In this document: in pieces, positions 1-8,278 of the stretch
Layout: each line of letters begins with the position of its first letter
How positions within the stretch are numbered: position 1 is the stretch's first letter
Origin: UBA1858 sp965262455
GTDB lineage: Bacteria > Pseudomonadota > Gammaproteobacteria > UBA4575
Assembly (NCBI GenBank): GCA_965262455.1
Contig: CBDHFH010000003.1
Span: forward strand, 310,001 to 374,000
Length of the DNA stretch: 64,000 bases
Direction: 5' to 3'
Notes under the pieces: model-generated
What the model was told of the DNA's origin: nothing
The model's database searches: none
The model's input: the letters and a program-made list of their open reading frames with translations, nothing else
Program-made: the position numbers and the translations under genes

Positions 1-50
1 TATATCGTTTTGATAGTTTAGGTCATCGCGAAGAGGAAGATTCACTATGA
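1..50 (+). CDS. C-terminal end of the gene upstream of mrpG (partial)
   Basis: An open frame enters from the left edge and reads fifteen residues (ending REEEDSL) before a TGA at 48-50. The TGA overlaps the ATG of the next gene in an ATGA arrangement. By its position just before the MrpG subunit this is most likely MrpF (or another small membrane subunit) of the same antiporter. The visible acidic tail alone cannot identify it. Confidence 0.55.
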   Translation, partial: YRFDSLGHREEEDSL

Positions 51-370
51 ACATAGCGCTTGACTGGCTAAGTGCATTGTTAGTTGTGTCTGGGAGTATA
101 TTTTGTTTAATTGGCGCCTTAGGAATTATCAAAATGCCCAGTTTCATCCTGCGTGTGCATTGTGCAAGCCTCATCGATAGCCTGGGAGCAATCTTAATAA
201 TCAGTGGATTAATCATACAAGCGGGTGTGACGTTGACAGCTGTTAAGCTTATTCTGATTTTAATATTTTTATTAATTACCGGGCCTACTGCAGTGCATGC
301 ACTGGTAAATACTGCTTTTTATGAAGATAAACACCATATAACGGGTAGGAAAGAACCATCGAACACTTAA
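47..370 (+). CDS. mrpG: Mrp/Mnh cation:proton antiporter subunit G
   Basis: A small integral membrane subunit of the multi-subunit Mrp (Mnh/Pha) complex, which exchanges sodium or potassium for protons across the inner membrane. The 107-residue product has three hydrophobic segments (about 7-30, 38-60 and 63-88) and the MrpG/MnhG pattern: GIIKMPSF followed by RVHCASLIDSLG around residues 27-47. The length is normal for the family. The ATG overlaps the stop of the preceding gene by four bases, and its end overlaps the proposed start of the next gene, so it is translationally coupled on both sides. Confidence 0.85.
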   Translation: MNIALDWLSALLVVSGSIFCLIGALGIIKMPSFILRVHCASLIDSLGAILIISGLIIQAGVTLTAVKLILILIFLLITGPTAVHALVNTAFYEDKHHITGRKEPSNT

Positions 371-894
371 CTTCACTATTTTTTCTCAGCATGCTTGCAA
401 TCACCGCGATAGCGATTATTGCTATGCGTAATATCTTGTCTGTGATCATGCTGGGAGGAATTTATAGCTTAATCACAGCAACACTGTTTGTCGTGTTGGA
501 TGCAGTGGATGTTGCATTCACCGAAGCGGCAGTTGGCGCAGGCGTATCCACAGTATTATTGCTTAGTGCATTATCTATCACAGGTAAACATCAAGCACTG
601 GCACGACGTAATCATATTATTCCAATTTTCGTAGTATTAGTGACCGGTGCCGGTTTACTTTACTCTACGACGGACATGCCATTATTTGGTGATCCTGATG
701 CACCTGTACACAGTCATGTGGCACCGCGTTATATTGAAAAAAGCTATGATGAAATTGGTATCCCAAATATTGTAACTTCTGTATTAGCAAGTTATCGCGG
801 CTATGATACGTTGGGTGAAGTCGCAGTTGTCTTCACCGCTTTAGTTGCAGTGTTGTTATTGCTCGGAGTTAAACGCGGATCAGGTAGAAACTAA
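358..894 (+). CDS. DUF4040 (MbhD/MrpA C-terminal-like) antiporter subunit
   Basis: This membrane subunit corresponds to the part of MrpA that follows the NuoL-like domain, here a separate gene. The visible pattern is RNILSVIMLGGIYSLITA, then an acidic-to-alanine stretch DVAFTEAAVGAGVST, which is the DUF4040 signature with its membrane Glu. More hydrophobic segments and a C-terminal helix follow. The first ATG (391) has no Shine-Dalgarno sequence and truncates the first helix. An ATC at 358 has AGGAA at 347-351 with a 6-nt spacer, and an in-frame TAG lies at 346-348. Starting there gives 178 residues with a full first helix, so I prefer it. Its N-terminus would then overlap the end of mrpG by 13 bases. 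The family call is firm; the start is inferred. Confidence 0.75.
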   Translation: MEHLTSLFFLSMLAITAIAIIAMRNILSVIMLGGIYSLITATLFVVLDAVDVAFTEAAVGAGVSTVLLLSALSITGKHQALARRNHIIPIFVVLVTGAGLLYSTTDMPLFGDPDAPVHSHVAPRYIEKSYDEIGIPNIVTSVLASYRGYDTLGEVAVVFTALVAVLLLLGVKRGSGRN

Positions 895-896
895 TT

Positions 897-1319
897 ATGA
901 GTGTCAGAAAGAATCCGGTTCTCAGAGAAACCAGTCATTTATTGATCCCTGCGATTCTATTGTTTGCGCTCTATGTGCAATTTCATGGTGAATATGGACC
1001 AGGTGGAGGATTTCAAGCAGGCGTTATTTTTGCCAGTGCAATTATTCTTTATGCATTGCTGCATGGCACTAAGCGCGCAGAAAAAGTCATTTCATTAAAA
1101 CTGGCTAAAACTTTTGCTGCTATAGGCCTTCTGCTATATGAAGGGATTGGCCTGCTAGGCATTATACTGGGGGGTAATTTCCTCGATTACAATGTGCTGG
1201 CACATGATCCGGTGCATGGACAGCATTGGGGTATTCTGCTTATCGAGTTAGGCGTGGGTTTGACAGTTGCGTCAGTGATCATATGCATTTTTTATGCGTT
1301 TTCTAAATTTAGAAAATAG
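897..1319 (+). CDS. mrpB: Mrp/Mnh antiporter subunit B
   Basis: A membrane subunit of the Mrp antiporter. The 140-residue protein has four hydrophobic helices and the typical MnhB motif HGEYGPGGGFQAGVIFA near residues 30-46. A second conserved region around GNFLDY (about 93-98) and a final helix LIELGVGLTVASVIICIF follow. It begins 2 bp after the stop of the DUF4040 gene and ends 2 bp before mrpC, so it is clearly in the operon. Start ATG 897 gives the usual short N-terminus ahead of the first helix. Confidence 0.88.
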   Translation: MSVRKNPVLRETSHLLIPAILLFALYVQFHGEYGPGGGFQAGVIFASAIILYALLHGTKRAEKVISLKLAKTFAAIGLLLYEGIGLLGIILGGNFLDYNVLAHDPVHGQHWGILLIELGVGLTVASVIICIFYAFSKFRK

Positions 1320-1321
1320 CA

Positions 1322-1681
1322 ATGGAATATATCTCTACTCACTACAGTTACTGGGTCAGCATTATGTTAATGATGGCTGGCTTGTATATTGTCATTGACC
1401 ATACAAACTTGCTAAAAAAACTAGTTGGCTTAAACATATTCCAAACATCAGTATTTATTTTATTTATTTCCTTGGGCAAAGTAGATGGAGGCACGGCACC
1501 CATTCTTGAGCAGGGCTACAGTTCATTTTCAAATCCTTTGCCTCATGTACTTATTTTAACGGCAATTGTCGTCAGCGTAGCGACAACCGCTGTAGGTCTT
1601 GCACTGGTAGTTAATATAAATAAACGCTTCCAATCTATAGACGAACAAGAAATAGAACAAATTGAGCTAGAAGAAGAGTGA
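1322..1681 (+). CDS. mrpC: Mrp/Mnh antiporter subunit C (NuoK-like)
   Basis: Homologue of NuoK of complex I; in Mrp it helps form the membrane proton path. The 119-residue protein has three helices, the NuoK-like segment LLKKLVGLNIFQTSVFILF at about residues 30-48, and PLPHVLILTAIVVSVATTAVGLAL at about 73-96, the conserved MnhC C-terminal helix. A Glu-rich tail ends the protein. The stop overlaps the GTG start of the next gene (GTGA), so the genes are translationally coupled. Confidence 0.88.
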   Translation: MEYISTHYSYWVSIMLMMAGLYIVIDHTNLLKKLVGLNIFQTSVFILFISLGKVDGGTAPILEQGYSSFSNPLPHVLILTAIVVSVATTAVGLALVVNINKRFQSIDEQEIEQIELEEE

Positions 1682-3153
1682 TAGGTCAACACTATCCAAT
1701 ACTACAAGTCGCTATACCACTCATCGCGGCACCTTTATGCAGTTTACTGCCCAAATCTAGATTGCCTTGGTTATTTGCAACTACTGTAAGCTGGGTGGCG
1801 TTTGCTATTTCAGTCATGCTTATGCAGCAAGTGCATACGCATGGCCCATTAAGTTATGAGTTAGGTGGCTGGCAGGCACCTTGGGGAATCCAGTATCATA
1901 TTGACCTGATAAGCGCGTTTGTACTTGTACTTGTTTGTGCAATTGCTGCCATTACCTTGTTAGCATCGCGTCAGCTAGTAGAAAATGAAATTTCATCCAG
2001 CAAACATGCATTATTTTACACGGCTTTTTTGCTTTGTTTTACCGGCCTACTTGGTATTGTTGCAACCGGCGATGCATTTAATGTATTCGTATTCTTAGAA
2101 ATAAGCTCATTATCTTCTTATGCATTAATCGCGATGGGCGATAATCGCAAAGCGCTCACTGCTGCATATGAATATTTAATTATGGGCACGATTGGCGCGA
2201 CATTTATTTTAATTGGCATTGGTTTGTTATATATGCAAACTGGCACATTAAATATGTTGGACTTACAAGTACGCATCCAGGAAATTGATAGTTTTCGGAG
2301 CGTCCATGCCGCGTTTGCGTTCTTTACTGTGGGGATTTGTTTAAAACTGGCATTGTTTCCTCTGCATCACTGGTTGCCTAATGCATATGCACACGCACCT
2401 TCTACTGTCAGTATATTTTTAGCCGCCACGGCTACTAAAGTGGCGCTGTATTTATTATATCGTGTGTTTTACACAATCTTTGGCTTCGAGTTTTCTTTTG
2501 ATTTGCTGCACTTGGGGTACATCTTGTTGCCGCTGTCGATTATTGCCGTTGTCATGAGTTCATTTACTGCCATTTTTCAACCTGGTGTGAAGCGCTTACT
2601 CGCGTATTCGAGTTTAGGCCAAATTGGCTATATGACGATGGGTATAGGACTGGAAAACAAGGCAGGATTAGTCGCGAGCATTGTGCATTTGTTTAACCAT
2701 GCTTTCATTAAAGGTGCATTATTCATGTGTGTCGCATGTTTAGCGTCACGTGTTCATAACACTCGTTTAGATAACCTGGCGGGCATAGGGCGTGTAATGC
2801 CGTGGACATCTGCTGCATTTGTCGTCAGCGGGCTCGCGCTGATTGGCGTTCCTCTCACTTCAGGTTTTATTAGTAAATGGTATCTGGTGCTTGCCGTTTT
2901 AGAAAAAGACTGGTGGTGGTTAGCCATGATTGTATTGTTTACTTCATTGTTATCTGTCATTTACATTTGGCGTGTCATTGAGCAAATGTATTTCCGCGAA
3001 CCACACGAGCATACACTCGGGCTAAATGAGGCTCCGCCGCTATTACTATTATGCACATGGTTAATGGTGTTTTGCACAATCTATTTTGGCATTGATAATT
3101 CCTATCCTGTTGGCATGGCTAGTCAGGCTGCTGAGGCATTATTTAATCGATGA
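1678..3153 (+). CDS. mrpD: Mrp antiporter subunit D (NuoL/M/N-like), first copy
   Basis: A polytopic ion-translocating subunit (Proton_antipo_M family) of 491 residues with about 14 helices. Key residues are visible: the TM5 Glu141 in FVFLEISSLSSYAL, Lys223 in CLKLALFPLHHWLPNAY, and the later TKVALYLLYRV and LLAYSSLGQIGYM segments typical of MnhD. These charged membrane residues form the proton path in NuoL/M/N proteins. The start is GTG 1678, overlapping the mrpC stop; no ATG nearby gives a better N-terminus. It is the first of three such subunits in this operon. Confidence 0.87.
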   Translation: MIGQHYPILQVAIPLIAAPLCSLLPKSRLPWLFATTVSWVAFAISVMLMQQVHTHGPLSYELGGWQAPWGIQYHIDLISAFVLVLVCAIAAITLLASRQLVENEISSSKHALFYTAFLLCFTGLLGIVATGDAFNVFVFLEISSLSSYALIAMGDNRKALTAAYEYLIMGTIGATFILIGIGLLYMQTGTLNMLDLQVRIQEIDSFRSVHAAFAFFTVGICLKLALFPLHHWLPNAYAHAPSTVSIFLAATATKVALYLLYRVFYTIFGFEFSFDLLHLGYILLPLSIIAVVMSSFTAIFQPGVKRLLAYSSLGQIGYMTMGIGLENKAGLVASIVHLFNHAFIKGALFMCVACLASRVHNTRLDNLAGIGRVMPWTSAAFVVSGLALIGVPLTSGFISKWYLVLAVLEKDWWWLAMIVLFTSLLSVIYIWRVIEQMYFREPHEHTLGLNEAPPLLLLCTWLMVFCTIYFGIDNSYPVGMASQAAEALFNR

Positions 3154-4622
3154 GCGATTTAATGACGAGCTTGTCTACCTACATATATGCCAGCCTGCTA
3201 GTACCCACCATCGGTGCATTGCTGATATTTTTTTGCGGTAAATATCGCGGATTGATAGAAACTCTATTTGTCGGTAGTGCATTGTGCTTACTTGCAGTCA
3301 CCATCTCCATCGTCAATCTAGGGGCAGACGCTTTCTATCATCATGTCACCTTGTTTACTCTAATTGACACCATTCCAATTGCATTTCATGTAGAACCGCT
3401 AGGCATAATGTATGCCTGTGTGGCGTCAGGTTTGTGGTTAGTCACAACTATTTATGCAATTGGTTACATGAATGCTAACAATGAAAAACACCTGGCACGC
3501 TTCTACATGTGTTTTTGTTTGGCCATGGCCGCCGTCATGGGTATTGCATATTCAGCGAATCTCCTCACTTTGTTTATTTTTTACGAGTTGCTTACTTTAA
3601 GCACCTATCCCCTTGTGTCACATAAAGGCACTGAAGATGCCAAACATGGAGCACGCGTCTATCTTGGTATCTTAATTGGCACTTCAATTGGATTTTTGCT
3701 GATTGCGATTCTTTGGACATGGAGCATCACTGGTACACTCGACTTTAACATTGGCGGCATCTTACAAGACCAACTCACGGATGGGTTGCTCATGCTCCTA
3801 TTTGCACTTTATGCTTTCGGTATAGGCAAAGCCGCACTAATGCCTTTTCATCGTTGGTTACCTTCAGCGATGGTAGCGCCCACTCCCGTCAGCGCATTAT
3901 TACACGCTGTGGCTGTGGTCAAAGCTGGTGTATTTTGTGTATTGAAAGTGACTGTGTATGTATTTGGCATTGACACACTCACTCAAACAGGCACCAACAC
4001 TCCTATAATATGGGTTGCAACCGCAACAATGCTGTTAGCCTCACTTGTGGCACTGCAACAAGATAACTTAAAAGCGCGTCTCGCTTATTCCACTGTCAGC
4101 CAGTTAGCCTATATTGTATTAGGTGCGGTACTGGCAACGTCAACCAGTGTTATAGCTTCATCTTTGCACCTTGCCACACATGCGGTAGGCAAAATCACTT
4201 TGTTCTTCTGTGCTGGGGCAATCTATACTGCGACGAAGAAAACTCTGGTCAGTGACATGCATGGTCTGGGGCGCTCAATGCCGTTTACCTTTACTGCCTA
4301 TACCATCGCTGCTATTAGTATTATTGGTTTACCGCCACTAGCTGGTAGCTGGAGCAAGTGGTTTCTAATCGAAGGTGCTCTCAGTGCAGACAGGCTAATT
4401 ATCGCCTGCGCATTTTTAATTAGCACAATTTTGAATATCATTTATTTAATGCCCATTGCCATCAATGGCTTTAGGTTACAACCAAAACAAGCACGCAATG
4501 GTATACAAGAAGCACCTTTGGCTGTTGTCATGCCATTATGTGTCACTGCAGCATTATGCCTGGTATTATTTTTCTTGTTGCCTTATGTGTATGACTTCTT
4601 ACTACTTTTAAACTTACGATGA
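3150..4622 (+). CDS. Antiporter subunit, NuoL/M/N-like, second copy
   Basis: A second Proton_antipo_M membrane subunit, 490 residues. It has Glu146 in FIFYELLTLSTYPLV, Lys227 in AFGIGKAALMPFHRWLPSAM, and APTPVSALLHAVAVVKAGV, a stretch closer to NuoL/MrpA-type than to MrpD-type subunits. It may therefore supply the function of the MrpA N-terminal domain, which is otherwise missing. The ATG overlaps the preceding stop by four bases (ATGA), and its own stop overlaps the next start in the same way. All the expected ion-path residues are kept, so it should be active. Confidence 0.83.
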   Translation: MSDLMTSLSTYIYASLLVPTIGALLIFFCGKYRGLIETLFVGSALCLLAVTISIVNLGADAFYHHVTLFTLIDTIPIAFHVEPLGIMYACVASGLWLVTTIYAIGYMNANNEKHLARFYMCFCLAMAAVMGIAYSANLLTLFIFYELLTLSTYPLVSHKGTEDAKHGARVYLGILIGTSIGFLLIAILWTWSITGTLDFNIGGILQDQLTDGLLMLLFALYAFGIGKAALMPFHRWLPSAMVAPTPVSALLHAVAVVKAGVFCVLKVTVYVFGIDTLTQTGTNTPIIWVATATMLLASLVALQQDNLKARLAYSTVSQLAYIVLGAVLATSTSVIASSLHLATHAVGKITLFFCAGAIYTATKKTLVSDMHGLGRSMPFTFTAYTIAAISIIGLPPLAGSWSKWFLIEGALSADRLIIACAFLISTILNIIYLMPIAINGFRLQPKQARNGIQEAPLAVVMPLCVTAALCLVLFFLLPYVYDFLLLLNLR

Positions 4623-4843
4623 TATACAGTAAAAAATTTATTAATTTTGTCGTTTATGCGTTGTATGCCATATGCGCGGCATTATTGTTATTTGATGTAT
4701 TTCATCATAAGCATGGTCACTTTAATTTTGAGGAATGGTTTGGCTTTTATGCCTTTTACGGGTTTATTGCCTGCATAGTGATTGTTCTATCTGCCATACA
4801 GTTGCGTAAAATTTTAATGCGAGATGAAGATTACTATGATTGA
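4619..4843 (+). CDS. Small two-helix membrane protein of the antiporter operon
   Basis: A 74-residue protein with two predicted helices (about 10-27 and 42-61), a His-rich connecting loop (HHKHGHFNFEEW) and an acidic end (RDEDYYD). I do not recognise a named family. Overlapping starts and stops on both sides place it firmly in the antiporter operon, between two NuoL/M/N-like subunits, so an accessory or assembly subunit is the simplest reading. The histidine cluster could bind metal or sense pH, but that is speculation. Confidence 0.7.
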   Translation: MIYSKKFINFVVYALYAICAALLLFDVFHHKHGHFNFEEWFGFYAFYGFIACIVIVLSAIQLRKILMRDEDYYD

Positions 4844-6545
4844 TTTTTTCATCAATGATTATCTAAATCATCCTGGCATCATTTTAATTCTTGGCGGCAT
4901 CGCTATGCTGTTTATGCCTGGCAATATGCGCCGCATCACAACATTTGCCCTGCCCTTGATTGCCCTTGCTGGTTTTTTAACTTACCCAGACGAATTAATT
5001 CTTACCATTAATTTATTTGATTACACGCTAGATCCTATTCGCATTGATGGTATCAGTTGGATCTTCACATTAATTTTTATTATTGCAGCCTTTATTACGG
5101 CAATATATTCACTGCATAGATCAGATAGATTTGAGCAATCCATGATTGCCATCTATGCCGGTTCTGCCATTGGTGCGGTGCTTGCAGGTGACTTGCTTAC
5201 TTTATTTATCTTCTGGGAAATAAGCGCATTATCTTCTGCCCTTATTGTTTGGCTAGGCAATGGACGCCATGCGCAGCAAGCTGCCTGGCGCTATTTATTA
5301 ATTCATATCACATCAGGTTTATTACTGATTTTAGGCAGTATTCTGCATTACCAACAAACCAATTCTATTTTATTCAATGCCATGTCGATTGATACCTTAG
5401 CTGGGCTATTAATCTTTTTCGCGTTCGGCATAAAGTGTGCGTTCCCATTACTACATAATTGGTTACAAGACGCCTATCCTGAGGCAAGCCCAGTTGGCAC
5501 TGTGGCATTATCGGCGTTTACTACCAAACTGGCTGTGTACTGCTTGGCGCGTGGCTATGCGGGTACCGAATCATTAATATGGATCGGCGCCTTGATGACT
5601 GCCTTCCCAATCTTTTATGCAGTGATTGAAAACGACTTACGCAAAGTGTTGGCTTATAGCCTGAATAACCAACTCGGATTTATGGTCGTAGGAGTGGGTG
5701 TGGGAACTGAGCTGGCTTTAAATGGAACTGCCGCGCATGCATTTGCGCATATTTTGTATAAAGCGTTACTGTTTATGAGCATGGGTGCCGTGTTACATAG
5801 AATTGGCACATGCAAAGCCACTGAGCTTGGAGGGCTGTATAAATCCATGCCATGGACAACAATATTTTGTCTTATTGGTGCGATGTCGATCTCAGCTTTT
5901 CCACTCATGAGCGGATTTATTTCCAAAGGCATCATATTGTACGCGGTTGCTGAAGAAGGGCATTGGCTTGCCTGGTTGGTATTGCTGTTTGCATCTGCCG
6001 GTGTTTTACACCACTCAGGAATCAAAGTACCGTTCTTTAGTTTTTTTGCTCACGATCAAGGCCTTGAATGCAAAGAAGCGCCTTTGAACATGTTAATAGC
6101 CATGGGCATCACAGCAGCAATGTGTATTTTACTAGGGATATTTCCCCATGCGTTTTATCAATGGCTACCTTATTCAATGGACTTTCACCCTTACACCTTT
6201 GATCACACCATCACCCAGCTGCAATTGATTTTCTTTTCTTTGTTAGCGTTTACCGTGCTATACCGCAATAGCTGGTATCCACCAGAAATAAAATCAACTA
6301 ACCTAGATTTTGATTGGCTTTATCGCAAACCAATTAATAACTTGGTCAACGTATTAAACACAATATTTGCAGCAGCTCTTGTTGGCACAAAGTCTTTCAA
6401 GCAAAGCAGTCTCCGCTTACTTACTGTATTTGCCTACCAAGCGCATGGCCCTAAAAGTCCTATCGCGCGCGGCGCATCCGTGGGCAATATGGTTGTTTGG
6501 GTGGCCGTTTTACTAAGTGCTTGTTTGGTATTTTACTACTTCTAA
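4836..6545 (+). CDS. Antiporter subunit, NuoL/M/N-like, third copy
   Basis: Third Proton_antipo_M subunit, about 569 residues and longer than the other two. It keeps the TM5 Glu128 in LFIFWEISALSSAL and Lys200 in FGIKCAFPLLHNWLQDAY, plus LAYSLNNQLGFMVVGVG, typical of MnhD-like proteins. The extra length is a C-terminal extension with soluble segments (around FDWLYRKPINNL) and a last helix. I chose ATG 4836 (MIDFF) because it gives an 8-bp overlap like the other junctions; ATG 4824 is also possible and neither has a strong ribosome site. It is the last gene of the operon. Confidence 0.83.
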   Translation: MIDFFINDYLNHPGIILILGGIAMLFMPGNMRRITTFALPLIALAGFLTYPDELILTINLFDYTLDPIRIDGISWIFTLIFIIAAFITAIYSLHRSDRFEQSMIAIYAGSAIGAVLAGDLLTLFIFWEISALSSALIVWLGNGRHAQQAAWRYLLIHITSGLLLILGSILHYQQTNSILFNAMSIDTLAGLLIFFAFGIKCAFPLLHNWLQDAYPEASPVGTVALSAFTTKLAVYCLARGYAGTESLIWIGALMTAFPIFYAVIENDLRKVLAYSLNNQLGFMVVGVGVGTELALNGTAAHAFAHILYKALLFMSMGAVLHRIGTCKATELGGLYKSMPWTTIFCLIGAMSISAFPLMSGFISKGIILYAVAEEGHWLAWLVLLFASAGVLHHSGIKVPFFSFFAHDQGLECKEAPLNMLIAMGITAAMCILLGIFPHAFYQWLPYSMDFHPYTFDHTITQLQLIFFSLLAFTVLYRNSWYPPEIKSTNLDFDWLYRKPINNLVNVLNTIFAAALVGTKSFKQSSLRLLTVFAYQAHGPKSPIARGASVGNMVVWVAVLLSACLVFYYF

Positions 6546-6570
6546 CTATATGCACACATCCACTATCTCT

Positions 6571-6984
6571 CTAATGCAGACTCGGATTTAGTTTAGCTTT
6601 TGATTCTGAGTAAGTAGAGCTGGCGTGATGCGCAATCATCTTCCAACCGTCTTGTGTCTGATGATAAATATTAGTAGCCAATATCGAGGCTACATTACTC
6701 TCGCCAATATATAGCTCTTCCTTAACATAGTGTATCGCGACATCTTGTTTGATAGTATAGACGGGTTCATTAACTAGTATTGTCAGCCCTTCTTGACTTG
6801 AAAAGATTTGTTGCCAACTGGCTATGATTAAATCATAACTATAAATACGCGTTGCACTAGGGTGGATACATATGACTTCATCTGTTTTATCCCAAACATC
6901 TTTCATAAGTTCTATATTACGACTTTGAAAGGCTTGGTAGAATGACTCTTCGGCTTGTAATGAGTCAGTAAATGCTATTTTAAT
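6571..6984 (-). CDS. SnoaL-like/NTF2-fold protein with probable AUU start
   Basis: A small soluble protein of about 137 residues with the SnoaL/DUF4440-like pattern: an N-terminal helix (QAEESFYQAFQ), DEVICIHPSATRIYSYD, ASWQQIF, and a C-terminal DGWKMIAHHAS strand. The NTF2-like fold often forms a ligand-binding or dimer pocket; no substrate can be named. The first in-frame ATG is at 7143, deep inside the divergent Rieske gene. A much better start is ATT 6982-6984, with GAGGT at 6992-6996 and a 7-nt spacer, giving an N-terminus IKIAFTDSLQAEE that fits the domain edge. No ATG, GTG or TTG lies between. The family call is fair; the start codon is inferred. Confidence 0.7.
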   Translation of the reverse strand: MKIAFTDSLQAEESFYQAFQSRNIELMKDVWDKTDEVICIHPSATRIYSYDLIIASWQQIFSSQEGLTILVNEPVYTIKQDVAIHYVKEELYIGESNVASILATNIYHQTQDGWKMIAHHASSTYSESKAKLNPSLH

Positions 6985-7024
6985 GTCTTTAACCTCATAG
7001 TTATCCTCAACACGCCCAACACTT

Positions 7025-7360
7025 ATGTCTCGAATTAAGTTATGCCATATGGAAGAACTCAGCAGTATTGACTCGCGTGAGTTCGAATTATGCGATCCAG
7101 ATAATGTACATAATATATTTATTGTGCGTAATGGCAATAGCATTTATGCATACCAGAATAGCTGCCCTCATAATTATAGTCCGCTCAACTGGAATCCTGA
7201 TGTTTTTTTAAGTGACGATAATGAATACATTCAGTGTGCTAACCATGGTGCGCTCTTCGAAATTGAATCAGGTGCGTGTATTTATGGACCATGTGCGGGC
7301 GAGCAATTAACACAAGTCACTATCGAAATAGAGAACGATATTATTTTTGCCCTGTTTTAA
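7025..7360 (+). CDS. Rieske-type [2Fe-2S] ferredoxin
   Basis: A soluble electron carrier of 111 residues with a Rieske fold. Both cluster-binding boxes are visible: CPH in NSCPHNYSPLNW (about residues 46-57) and CANHGALFEI (about 71-80), the C-x-H and C-x2-H pairs that bind a 2Fe-2S cluster. There is no signal peptide or membrane helix, so it is cytoplasmic, of the NirD/ferredoxin-component type. Its stop is followed directly by the ATG of the BASS transporter gene with no gap, so the two are co-translated. Redox partners are not in the window. Confidence 0.8.
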   Translation: MSRIKLCHMEELSSIDSREFELCDPDNVHNIFIVRNGNSIYAYQNSCPHNYSPLNWNPDVFLSDDNEYIQCANHGALFEIESGACIYGPCAGEQLTQVTIEIENDIIFALF

Positions 7361-8266
7361 ATGTCTATTATTCAACGCTTTTTCCCACTCATTGCGCTTA
7401 CTGCAAGTCTCTACGCATATTTTTGGCCATCATGGCTAGCCATACAAAAACCATTGATTGTGTATTTGCTTGGTGCAGTCATGTTTTTTATGGGTGTGTC
7501 ATTAAAAGTTAGTGACTTTAAACATGCGTTGCATCGCTACCCTTTAATACTATTTGCATTAGTGCTGCAATTTGGGCTGATGCCTCTAATCGCATGGCAA
7601 CTCAGTATATGGGTGGAACTCTCTATCGCACTCACTGCCGGCATGGTGTTGGTGGGCAGCGTCCCCGGCGGGACAGCGTCAAATGTTATTTGCTATATAA
7701 GCAAAGGAGATGTGGCCTTATCTATCACACTGACAGCCATCAGCACATTAGTAGCTATTGTTGCCACGCCCTTACTCGCTTATGCCTATTTGAATCAAAC
7801 TATCCAGATACCGATTCAGAATATGATGTGGAGTATTTTTACTATTGTTGCTTTACCCGTTGCAATTGGGGTCATGTTGAATCACTTCGCATCAATCATT
7901 GTGCGTCCGCTACAAATATTTGCTGCAGATATATCAATTCTTACAATCAGCCTGATCATTGCCATTATTATTGCATTAAACAGAGATAGCCTACTGAATC
8001 TAAGTTTTCTTCTCACCGCAATGGTACTGGCACATAATCTAGCGGGCCTTATTCTAGGTTATTTATTAACCATGCTGGTCACTCACAACAAAAAACTTAG
8101 TAAAACCATAGCGATAGAGGTTGGCATGCAAAACTCTGGACTGGCTGTGGCTCTGGCAGTAAAATTCTTTGGGCCGGCAAGTGCGTTACCAGGCGCATTA
8201 TTTTCAATTGTCCATAATGTCAGTGGGTCTCTTATCGCCAGCTATTGGGCAAAAAAATCTAACTAG
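7361..8266 (+). CDS. BASS family (bile acid:sodium symporter-like) transporter
   Basis: An inner-membrane transporter of 301 residues with nine or ten helices. It has FMGVSLKVSDFKHAL near residues 47-61, VPGGTASNVICYISKGDVALSI near 101-122 and EVGMQNSGLAVALA near 252-265, the conserved crossover motifs of the BASS/SBF family. Family members move organic anions such as pyruvate, pantothenate or bile acids with sodium. The substrate here is unknown. It is directly fused in an operon with a Rieske ferredoxin, an unusual partner that does not reveal the substrate. Confidence 0.85.
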   Translation: MSIIQRFFPLIALTASLYAYFWPSWLAIQKPLIVYLLGAVMFFMGVSLKVSDFKHALHRYPLILFALVLQFGLMPLIAWQLSIWVELSIALTAGMVLVGSVPGGTASNVICYISKGDVALSITLTAISTLVAIVATPLLAYAYLNQTIQIPIQNMMWSIFTIVALPVAIGVMLNHFASIIVRPLQIFAADISILTISLIIAIIIALNRDSLLNLSFLLTAMVLAHNLAGLILGYLLTMLVTHNKKLSKTIAIEVGMQNSGLAVALAVKFFGPASALPGALFSIVHNVSGSLIASYWAKKSN

Positions 8267-8278
8267 AAAATAAATAAT

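Noticed and set aside
7276..7512. 78-residue plus-strand frame across the Rieske/BASS junction
   Set aside because: It is out of frame with two well-supported genes that meet at 7360/7361.
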